From: Tenacibaculum mesophilum
Lineage (GTDB): Bacteria; Bacteroidota; Bacteroidia; Flavobacteriales; Flavobacteriaceae
Assembly: GCF_003867075.1 (NCBI RefSeq)
Contig: NZ_CP032544.1
Coordinates: 1,606,001-1,670,000 of the forward strand
Reading direction: 5' to 3'
DNA length: 64,000 nt
The position numbers were made by a program, and so were the translations under genes. Under the pieces are notes generated by a model. That model was not told where the DNA came from. It worked only from the letters and a program-made list of their open reading frames with translations, and ran no database searches. Below, in pieces: positions 26,409-33,190 of the stretch (position 1 is the stretch's first letter; each line of letters opens with the position of its first letter).

Positions 26409-29400
26409 TTTCAACTTGTTTTTGGTTATACTTTCTCTTACCAATCTCTTGGTTATAATATCTTTCTAAAATTCCATACATTATAAGTTCATGAAACCTA
26501 GGATTTGCTTGCACAAATCTATTTACATGCATGTGAATATAGCTCCATAGCAAATCATCTAAATTTTCCTTAGCTTCTATGCTCAATTGAACTTCTTTTA
26601 ACGCTAAATACCTCTCTTTATATATGTTTTTTACCTCAATTTCTGGTATGTTTAATATGCTGTTTATATCTTTTACATATTTTCTAAACTTGTTGTTTAC
26701 ATCTTTTTTTATTGTTTTTACTTTACCATACTCAACCCAAAAACTATTAAACATAGTATTTATAATTTGATGTCTTTTAACTAAACTGATGTCAAAAACA
26801 TTAAAAAAATCATCTATTGATTTTAAAATAAAAAGCCACCTTCTACTCTCTCCATTATCTTTTAGATATTTTAACATGTTTACGGTGTACTCTGAATCTA
26901 TATGAAATATAGTTTCAGAACTCTCTATATTTTGCCAATAATACCTTTCCAACTCTCTGTTGTATGTTGACAAGTCTAACTTCCATATTTTTTGTTCTTC
27001 TAATAAATGTGATAATTCATTATGAATAATCTTAGACATCTCTGAGTAGTTTTTTTCATTTTTTAAATGAAATCTTAACCTTAAGTGAAAATCTGGATCG
27101 GTAAAGCGAATAAAAAACCACTTATCTATTATGCCTGATTCTTTTAATTTTGTTGCTATTCTAGAAATGTTTTCAATTAAAAGTTGATCTGAAGTTATTC
27201 TTCCTGTATAAAGCTTAAAATATACCCATTCATCACCGTAAATAAAGGTTCTCTTTACATTATTGTTTTCAATTTTATGTGTAGTAGAAATATTTTTAAA
27301 TATATTTAATTCTTTTTGAGATTTAACAACTCCAATATATTCATTCGCATAGCTTTCAGGTGTTTCATTATTATGCATATCGTAAATACATTCTGTAACT
27401 CTTAAAATTTTATTTTTTTCTATTTCTTGATATAGTATGTTAAGTGTATTGTAGTTTTCAATATCAATAATCATCTTATCTTCACCACCACTAGTTATAT
27501 AAATATACCTTGGGACACTTTTCTTTATTAAATCTGCTTTTAGGCTTTCTATTCCTTTGTAGTTATCTTTCTTTAATAACCATGTTGCTTTTCTTAGAAT
27601 TACATCTTTACCGTATGTTAACCTTGGACAATATTCTAAATCCCCTATATTAAACCCTCCAAAGTTTATTGAATAATCATTATGACGATCTTGTGATTGT
27701 AAGTCGCATAAAAAATGATAAATAGGCAATGAATTGTAATGATAATTTTGAGCTGAGCTTAAAAAAGGAACAACTTCTTTATTCTCTTTTTTTGATCTAA
27801 GAACAATTCTATTTCTTTTCAAGCTAATGTATAAGTCATTTACATCTATAACTTTGGTATTACCAGAAGCTTTTGATATTATACTTATTTCTGCATCTCT
27901 ATTTACTTTTCTTATTAGTATGTTTCCTGCTCTGTTATTAGGTAGGTGAATAACTTCTGCTACAATTTTATTTTTAAGTAACGACTTTTCAAAATCTGTT
28001 ACATAATTAATAATCTCTTGAACTTCTGTATCACTATTACTAAATCTTCCTATTAGATTGGTTCCTGTTGTTCCTCCAATGTGTTTAAGATATATTTTAT
28101 CTTTAGTGTATGAATAAGAAATAGAAAAGGCACCATTTTTTGCTTCATTTTCCTCTTTGAAAATGGTTAAATCTTCTTTTGCTAAATTTATTTCTTTCTT
28201 TTCAGGGTTTCGAAGTAATAAATTAAGCCAAAAATTATGAACTTTTGTTTCTACTTTTCTTTCTGATGTAACTTTTCGAACTTGTGGCATAGTCACATCA
28301 TCTATTAAATCAGAAAATATTACTTCCTCTTTTAAGTGGGGTAAATACCCTATTCCCAACTCATTATCTAAAGCTTCAACTAATGCTACTTCTTTATCTT
28401 CATACCTATTATAAAAACTCCTTTTAAATACAGTTAAATTTGAATCTTCTTTTATGTTTTTTTTAGATACCTTAGATAAAACACTCATTAATTTATTTAA
28501 CTTTATATCTATATTTTCTGTATCATTTATACTTTTGGGAATCTTTTTTAAATTTGAATTAATGACAAATTTTTCTTTAAAATCAACTCCTATTTTTCTT
28601 AAATCTTTAAAGATTTCATTATAAATATCTATTGAATTGAAAACTTTTTTATCTAATTCTATCAGCTTTTCTTTAACTTTTATTAATGATGAAAATATTT
28701 TTTTTAACTCTTCATCTGTATCTATTTTGGAACTATTTTCTTTATAAAAATTAATTACTTGATTTAAAAGGTCTTCTTCATTTAATGTAGCTTCAAATGA
28801 GCTTATATATATTTTTGAATTTATTAAATCTAATAAATAGGCAGTCACCTCTTCTTCTTCTACTCCATCTACTAAATTTAATATCATATTTTTTAATTCT
28901 TCAAAAGTCATTGTGTCATTTTCATGTGACACTAAGTAATCTATTAACTCATCACTATCTATTGAAGAAAGTGTGTAACTTATATTTCCTTTAGAAAATT
29001 TTGGTTCTATATACCTATACTTGTCTCCTATTTTATATATAGTATTGTTTCTTCTATATTTTACTGTTTGTATAATAATCGGATATTGATTAAGGTGATT
29101 TAATAAGTTTAGCAAATACTCTAAATCAATACTTGAATACCTCTTATACTTTTTTTCGTTATCTAAACTACTATTTGAGCTTAAAGTAGTGTAAGAAGTA
29201 AAAAGACCAAAAGGCACTGTATTTGAAACTGATCTTAAAAAGTATTTTAGTATAGCTTCGTTTATTTTTCCTCTTTCTTTCTCTTTTTTTACTACTTTTT
29301 CCCATTCTTTATATAAACTAGGAGATGATAAATAAACCGCTTCAGAGAACTCCTTATTAAAAAATAAAGAATCTATAAAACTATTTAGCTCTTTTTCTTT

Positions 29401-29481
29401 TTCAGGAATTTGATTGTATTTATTTAAAGATAGTAATGGTTGTCTGATTATTTTGTTTGGTAATAAACTAATATTTTTCAT
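26395..29481 (-). CDS. Lantibiotic dehydratase LanB, full length
   Basis: 1028 residues, the normal size of a two-domain class I dehydratase. The glutamylation domain (1 to about 740) starts with LPNKIIRQPLLSLN and contains RSVSNTVPFGLFTS. The elimination domain (SpaB_C, about 750-1010) has WVYFKLYTGR, FFIRFTDPDFHLRLRFHL and near the end SYIHMHVNRF, which carries the His/Asn-Arg typical of the active site. Family knowledge: it uses glutamyl-tRNA to activate Ser/Thr and eliminates glutamate to give dehydroalanine/dehydrobutyrine. It lies 1 bp after the flavin enzyme gene. Confidence 0.95.
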   Translation of the reverse strand: MKNISLLPNKIIRQPLLSLNKYNQIPEKEKELNSFIDSLFFNKEFSEAVYLSSPSLYKEWEKVVKKEKERGKINEAILKYFLRSVSNTVPFGLFTSYTTLSSNSSLDNEKKYKRYSSIDLEYLLNLLNHLNQYPIIIQTVKYRRNNTIYKIGDKYRYIEPKFSKGNISYTLSSIDSDELIDYLVSHENDTMTFEELKNMILNLVDGVEEEEVTAYLLDLINSKIYISSFEATLNEEDLLNQVINFYKENSSKIDTDEELKKIFSSLIKVKEKLIELDKKVFNSIDIYNEIFKDLRKIGVDFKEKFVINSNLKKIPKSINDTENIDIKLNKLMSVLSKVSKKNIKEDSNLTVFKRSFYNRYEDKEVALVEALDNELGIGYLPHLKEEVIFSDLIDDVTMPQVRKVTSERKVETKVHNFWLNLLLRNPEKKEINLAKEDLTIFKEENEAKNGAFSISYSYTKDKIYLKHIGGTTGTNLIGRFSNSDTEVQEIINYVTDFEKSLLKNKIVAEVIHLPNNRAGNILIRKVNRDAEISIISKASGNTKVIDVNDLYISLKRNRIVLRSKKENKEVVPFLSSAQNYHYNSLPIYHFLCDLQSQDRHNDYSINFGGFNIGDLEYCPRLTYGKDVILRKATWLLKKDNYKGIESLKADLIKKSVPRYIYITSGGEDKMIIDIENYNTLNILYQEIEKNKILRVTECIYDMHNNETPESYANEYIGVVKSQKELNIFKNISTTHKIENNNVKRTFIYGDEWVYFKLYTGRITSDQLLIENISRIATKLKESGIIDKWFFIRFTDPDFHLRLRFHLKNEKNYSEMSKIIHNELSHLLEEQKIWKLDLSTYNRELERYYWQNIESSETIFHIDSEYTVNMLKYLKDNGESRRWLFILKSIDDFFNVFDISLVKRHQIINTMFNSFWVEYGKVKTIKKDVNNKFRKYVKDINSILNIPEIEVKNIYKERYLALKEVQLSIEAKENLDDLLWSYIHMHVNRFVQANPRFHELIMYGILERYYNQEIGKRKYNQKQVENEAY

Positions 29482-29482
29482 C

Positions 29483-30427
29483 TTAAAACGTTTTAAGTAC
29501 TTGCTGTGTTGTTAATTCTTTTATTAATTCTAAGTTTTCTAACTTAGCTTCTATATCTTTTTCGGTATCGCATATTATGACTTCATTTACCCCATATGCT
29601 TTTTGAATTTTCTCTAATTTTTCTAAAAAAGTATATTCATTAACCGGAATAATTTTCAAGCCCTCTCTTTTGTTTTTATATTTCTTCTCTTCTTGCTCTA
29701 CTTGTTCTTTTGTTTTTGAAAAAGTAACTGCTATTGCTATAGCTACTTCTGGAAGTTGCCCGTTCGTTTGATAATACTCTTCTTTATATTCTTGTAACCC
29801 TTTGAGGTCTTCATCGTATTCAAAAACATCTAAACCGTGCATTAGAGACCTACATATGTTTAATTTATTTTTTATTGCTAAATCTTTTTTCCTATAACTG
29901 TTAGATAGATACCATAAGGAAGGTGCAATTCCTTTAAATGGAGGAAGTACAATCTTGCTTTCATTGTATTTTTTTTCTTCTTCATGCAGTAGTTCACATA
30001 TCGCTTGAAGGTTTTTCTCGTACATCGTATTTTCAAATGTGCTATTATTTAAATTGAAAAAATTATGTTGATGTGCGTTTTCTGGACGTCCTTTAGACAA
30101 ACCAAAATCAATTCTGTTATTATAAATATTATTAAGTAGTTTATAATTTTGCGCCAAAGAATATGGCGAGTAATAACCTATTAGAGATCCTGCAGATCCT
30201 ATCCTAATATTTTCTGTCATACCCGCAATTAGGGTCATTAAGATCTCTGGGTTATTGTATGGATGTACAGCACTAGCTCTGTGGTGCTCTGTAAGCCAAA
30301 ATCTAGAAAAATTTAACTCATCTGCCCTACATGCATAAGTAAAAATATCTTCTATAGCATGCATTGAATTTTGTTTATTGCTAGCTGCAAACTCTAGTAT
30401 TCCAATTTTTAAAATATCGTTTATCAT
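29483..30427 (-). CDS. Luciferase-like flavin-dependent oxidoreductase
   Basis: 314 residues, TIM-barrel luciferase-like monooxygenase (LLM) pattern: ILEFAASN start, SRFWLTEHHRASAVHPYNNP, IRIGSAGSLIGYYSPYSLAQNY and RIDFGLSKGRPENAH. It overlaps the LanC gene by 4 bp, so it belongs to the pathway. Known precedent: LLM-family LanJ-type enzymes reduce dehydroalanine to D-Ala in some lanthipeptides (F420-dependent LxmJ). Bacteroidota are not known to make F420, so FMN is more likely. Reduction, oxidation of the core, or something else are all possible. Confidence 0.88.
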   Translation of the reverse strand: MINDILKIGILEFAASNKQNSMHAIEDIFTYACRADELNFSRFWLTEHHRASAVHPYNNPEILMTLIAGMTENIRIGSAGSLIGYYSPYSLAQNYKLLNNIYNNRIDFGLSKGRPENAHQHNFFNLNNSTFENTMYEKNLQAICELLHEEEKKYNESKIVLPPFKGIAPSLWYLSNSYRKKDLAIKNKLNICRSLMHGLDVFEYDEDLKGLQEYKEEYYQTNGQLPEVAIAIAVTFSKTKEQVEQEEKKYKNKREGLKIIPVNEYTFLEKLEKIQKAYGVNEVIICDTEKDIEAKLENLELIKELTTQQVLKTF

Positions 30428-31557
30428 AATAGTAGTATTTTGGACCAGTTAAATTCTTCTTCTCTTTCAAACTCTAAAAGAGATAAAGCTGTAGCCGGCA
30501 GATTATTTAAAAAATTAAGAGGATGTTCTTTTATAGTACTTTCAGTAAGAAAGTTTAATGTTTTTTTATACCAAAAGTTAGATGCTTCTTTATACTTTGA
30601 GTTTCTAGTTTTTTTATATAAGAACATGTATGTTTTTAACACTCCTGAACTCCCAAAGTAAAACCTATGATCCCAAATTCTTGTATGTTTCTCTTCTCTT
30701 TTTTCAAGGCTTTCTAAAGCTATTTTATTAGCAATAGTTAGTAGCTCATTAGTTTTAAATTTTTCATTTAATGAATATATTAATGTAGAAAAATTCACAT
30801 CACAATTAGACCAGGCTAGCACAGCTCTATAATTTAAGCCTTTTTCAAACTCATCTCCTTTGTGAATACTTCTAGGCAAGTAGTATTTCTTGTCTTTGAT
30901 TATTTGATATTCATTCTTTTTCATAATATTCATTAGTTTATCTAATAAATATCTTACGAAATACTCTGCTCTTTCATCATTTATATCATTTAAAACTTTT
31001 ATTATCGCACATAATCCGTGGGCATAACCAATGTGCACGCCTTCTATATATGTGTATTCATTATAAAATAAAAAGTTTTTATCCTCTTTTAACTTTTCAA
31101 ACAAAGCTTCTAAAACTCTATTAACATGAGGTTTGCTATCTACATAATTTAGATAAAATAAAATTCCAAAAGGACCTCTAACGAAATCATAATTATTATT
31201 TTGAATTAACTCAATAGCTTGACCTACTACTATGTTATTTATTTCTTCTAGTTGTGAATTGTAACCTTCATCTATTATTTTTTCTTCAATTAGTAACTGT
31301 AGAACATACCCTAAACCACTCAAACCATTTTCTAATGTAGAATCATACATTAAGCTAGAAACACCTTTTTCAATATTTGTAAAAACAGACTCTAAGTTTT
31401 TTTCTATTCTTTGTAAATGATCTTCTTTATTAAAAACCTTATAAAGACATAAGTAGTAATAAACAAGTCCTAACTTTCCATTTAATAAACTATCTGACTC
31501 TAAATCTTCTCTTTTTATTTTATCTATATTTTCTATTAATTTATGTGCTTCTTTCAT
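30424..31557 (-). CDS. LanC-like protein 2 (zinc ligands not conserved)
   Basis: 377 residues with LanC barrel motifs: GKLGLVYYY (27), ENGLSGLGYV (75), RGPFGILFYL (125), GYAHGLCAII (178), LAWSNCDVNFS (252) and FYFGSSGVLKT (305). The fifth should be WCYGD: here the first zinc Cys is Ser (WSNCD), with another Cys two residues on. The sixth should hold CHG, but reads YFG. The catalytic zinc site therefore looks lost, as in LanC-like protein 1, from which it is strongly diverged. It is the first enzyme gene after the precursor array. It could be a cyclase with different chemistry, a scaffold or a leader-binding partner. Confidence 0.8.
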   Translation of the reverse strand: MKEAHKLIENIDKIKREDLESDSLLNGKLGLVYYYLCLYKVFNKEDHLQRIEKNLESVFTNIEKGVSSLMYDSTLENGLSGLGYVLQLLIEEKIIDEGYNSQLEEINNIVVGQAIELIQNNNYDFVRGPFGILFYLNYVDSKPHVNRVLEALFEKLKEDKNFLFYNEYTYIEGVHIGYAHGLCAIIKVLNDINDERAEYFVRYLLDKLMNIMKKNEYQIIKDKKYYLPRSIHKGDEFEKGLNYRAVLAWSNCDVNFSTLIYSLNEKFKTNELLTIANKIALESLEKREEKHTRIWDHRFYFGSSGVLKTYMFLYKKTRNSKYKEASNFWYKKTLNFLTESTIKEHPLNFLNNLPATALSLLEFEREEEFNWSKILLL

Positions 31558-31570
31558 TTTGTATGACTTT

Positions 31571-31601
31571 AAAATACAGCAGCAATTAAACTGCTGTATT
31601 T
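31571..31601 (-). terminator. Attenuator-like hairpin between precursors and enzymes
   Basis: AATACAGCAG (31573-31582)/CTGCTGTATT (31591-31600), 10 bp, followed on the minus strand by TTTTAAAG. It lies between the last precursor and lanC2, so it probably lowers read-through into the enzyme genes relative to the peptide mRNA. Confidence 0.65.
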
Positions 31602-31643
31602 ATTATTATTTTAATAGAGTTATATTTACTTTGCAATTTCATT

Positions 31644-31835
31644 TTAGTTTAAAACTTGATCTGCAGATCCATTACACGTTCCTGTATCACAAGACGCATT
31701 ACATGTAAAATTTAAACAAGAAATACTTGCTGCGTCTCTAACCCCTCCTTTTAATTGAGACATTTGAGCTTCTTGAAGTTTTGTAATTGCTTCTTTATTT
31801 AACTTTAATCCTTTGTTTAGTGTGATTTTTTTCAT
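31644..31835 (-). CDS. Lanthipeptide precursor A7 (divergent core)
   Basis: 63 residues. Leader of 31 residues (MKKITLNKGLKLNKEAITKL, then QEAQMSQLKGG) of the flavobacterial class I GG type. The 32-residue core differs from its six siblings: pairs S8C9, T13C14, S17C18 and T22C23 keep the common spacing, but the residues between them differ (SCLNFTC, NASCDTGTC) and there are extra Ser/Thr. The C-terminus SADQVLN is retained. It is the last of seven, separated from A6 by a hairpin-containing gap. Confidence 0.93.
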   Translation of the reverse strand: MKKITLNKGLKLNKEAITKLQEAQMSQLKGGVRDAASISCLNFTCNASCDTGTCNGSADQVLN

Positions 31836-31849
31836 CTTTATTTATTTTT

Positions 31850-31885
31850 AGACAAGGTTCTTTTAGGTTAAAAAGAACCTTGTTC
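31850..31885 (-). terminator. Hairpin inside the precursor array
   Basis: ACAAGGTTCTTTT and AAAAGAACCTTGT form a perfect stem of about 13 bp with a short loop, in the 63-bp gap between A6 and A7. All other gaps in the array are 11-18 bp. It probably ends or stabilises the transcript of the first six genes. Confidence 0.65.
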
Positions 31886-31898
31886 TATTAATTACTAT

Positions 31899-32081
31899 TT
31901 AATTAATAACTTGATCTTTACAAGAGTTTCTATTACAAGATTTAATACAAGATCCATTTGCACAAGTAAGACCTTCTGCTTCTCTTACTCCTCCTTTAAA
32001 AGAAGACATTTGTGAATCTTGAAGCTTTGTAATTGCTTCTTTGTTTAATTTTAACCCTTTGTTTAATGTGATTTTTTTCAT
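31899..32081 (-). CDS. Lanthipeptide precursor A6
   Basis: 60 residues: 31-residue leader ending QMSSFKGG, then a 29-residue core VREAEGLTCANGSCIKSC with a further NSC. It contains exactly four Cys, each preceded by Ser or Thr, and no other Ser/Thr. The tail is shortened to KDQVIN. Same operon as the other precursors. Confidence 0.93.
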   Translation of the reverse strand: MKKITLNKGLKLNKEAITKLQDSQMSSFKGGVREAEGLTCANGSCIKSCNRNSCKDQVIN

Positions 32082-32092
32082 CTTTTTGTTTT

Positions 32093-32284
32093 TTAATTAA
32101 TTACTTGATCTGCTCCTCCTTTACAAGAGTTTTTATTACATGATTGTATACAAGATCCATTTGCACAAGTAGCTCCTGCTGCTGCATTTATACCTCCTTT
32201 AAAAGAAGACATTTGAGAATCTTGAAGCTTTGTAATTGCTTCTTTATTTAACTTTAATCCTTTGTTTAGTGTGATTTTTTTCAT
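32093..32284 (-). CDS. Lanthipeptide precursor A5
   Basis: 63 residues; same leader as its siblings. The 32-residue core starts INAAAGATCANGSCIQSC and ends KGGADQVIN. Four Ser/Thr-Cys pairs and no other Ser/Thr. It shares its N-terminal core segment (INAAAGAT) with A2, which indicates duplication or gene conversion within the array. Confidence 0.93.
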   Translation of the reverse strand: MKKITLNKGLKLNKEAITKLQDSQMSSFKGGINAAAGATCANGSCIQSCNKNSCKGGADQVIN

Positions 32285-32296
32285 CTTTTTGTTTTT

Positions 32297-32485
32297 TTAA
32301 TTAATTACTTGATCTGCTCCTTTACATGAATTTTTATTACATGACTTAATGCAAGATCCATTTGCACAAGTAAGACCTTCCGCGTCTCTAATTCCTCCTT
32401 TGAAGGAAGACATTTGTGAATCTTGAAGCTTTGTAATTGCTTCTTTATTTAACTTTAACCCTTTGTTTAATGTGATTTTTTTCAT
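32297..32485 (-). CDS. Lanthipeptide precursor A4
   Basis: 62 residues from the ATG at 32485. A longer in-frame start exists at 32563, but it lies inside the A3 gene and would put 26 unrelated residues before the shared MKKITLNKG leader. Core starts IRDAEGLTCANGSCIKSC, ends KGADQVIN. Four Ser/Thr-Cys pairs, no other Ser/Thr. Confidence 0.93.
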   Translation of the reverse strand: MKKITLNKGLKLNKEAITKLQDSQMSSFKGGIRDAEGLTCANGSCIKSCNKNSCKGADQVIN

Positions 32486-32498
32486 CTTTTTGTTTTTA

Positions 32499-32681
32499 TT
32501 ATTGTATTCGGTTAGCATTACAAGAATCCTCATTACACGACTTAATACAAGATCCATTTGCACAAGTAAGACCTTCTGCTTCTCTAACTCCTCCTTTAAA
32601 AGAAGACATTTGTGAATCTTGAAGCTTTGTAATTGCTTCTTTGTTTAATTTTAACCCTTTGTTTAATGTGATTTTTTTCAT
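32499..32681 (-). CDS. Lanthipeptide precursor A3 (altered C-terminus)
   Basis: 60 residues, common leader. Core starts VREAEGLTCANGSCIKSC and continues NEDSC with the four Ser/Thr-Cys pairs intact, but ends NANRIQ instead of the ADQVIN shared by the others. The tail change looks like a local rearrangement or frameshift near the 3' end. Confidence 0.9.
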   Translation of the reverse strand: MKKITLNKGLKLNKEAITKLQDSQMSSFKGGVREAEGLTCANGSCIKSCNEDSCNANRIQ

Positions 32682-32699
32682 CTTTATTTGTTTTTATTA

Positions 32700-32888
32700 T
32701 TAATGAATAACTTGATCCGCTCCTTTACAAGAATCCTCATTACACGACTTAATACAAGATCCATTTGCACAAGTAGCTCCTGCTGCTGCATTTATACCTC
32801 CTTTAAAAGAAGACATTTGTGAATCTTGAAGCTTTGTAATTGCTTCTTTGTTTAATCTTAATCCTTTGTTTAATGTGATTTTTTTCAT
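32700..32888 (-). CDS. Lanthipeptide precursor A2
   Basis: 62 residues. The leader differs from the others by one residue (GLRLNKEA). Core starts INAAAGATCANGSCIKSC and ends KGADQVIH, the final Asn replaced by His. Four Ser/Thr-Cys pairs and no other Ser/Thr. Confidence 0.93.
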   Translation of the reverse strand: MKKITLNKGLRLNKEAITKLQDSQMSSFKGGINAAAGATCANGSCIKSCNEDSCKGADQVIH

Positions 32889-32899
32889 CTTTTTGTTTT

Positions 32900-33088
32900 T
32901 TAATTAATTACCTGGTCTGCTGATCCATTACAAGAGTTTTCATTACAAGATTTGATACACGATCCGTTTGCGCAAGTAAGTCCTGCTGCTCTAATACCTC
33001 CTTTAAAGGTTGACATTTGAGAGTCTTGTAACTTTGTAATTGCCTCTTTGTTTAACTTTAATCCTTTGTTTAGTGTGATTTTTTTCAT
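32900..33088 (-). CDS. Lanthipeptide precursor A1 (first in the array)
   Basis: 62 residues. Leader ends QMSTFKGG; the 31-residue core starts IRAAGLTCANGSCIKSC and has the fixed pairs T7C8, S12C13, S16C17 and S21C22, plus one extra Ser (NGSADQVIN). The gene lies 102 bp after the outer-membrane protein gene. No TAnnTTTG box was seen in that gap, so it may rely on the promoter upstream of that gene. Confidence 0.93.
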   Translation of the reverse strand: MKKITLNKGLKLNKEAITKLQDSQMSTFKGGIRAAGLTCANGSCIKSCNENSCNGSADQVIN

Positions 33089-33190
33089 CTTTAAAATTTT
33101 ATATTGAATTAATTATCAGTTATATTTTTAAGACTTTAACTGTTTTTCGGTCTGTAAACCTTGGCCTTGGTTATTTTATATACTCAATTA

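Larger units (their letters stand above)
31644..33088 (-). repeat. Tandem array of seven precursor genes
   Basis: Seven units of about 200 bp with near-identical leader DNA and short AT-rich spacers of 11-18 bp (63 bp before A7). The arrangement shows recent duplication and is prone to recombination, so copy number may vary between strains or be mis-assembled from short reads. Confidence 0.9.

Noticed and set aside
32297..32563. 88-residue version of precursor A4
   Set aside because: The extra 26 residues come from another frame of A3 and lack similarity to the shared leader; ATG 32485 gives the common start.
31644..33088. Regularly spaced repeats resembling a CRISPR array
   Set aside because: The repeat units are about 200 bp, coding, in one frame, and begin with a start codon; they are precursor genes. 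No cas gene is near.
33089..33190. Separate promoter for the precursor array
   Set aside because: No TAnnTTTG box on the minus strand and no dyad; only a tandem CCAAGG repeat. A promoter of another type cannot be excluded.
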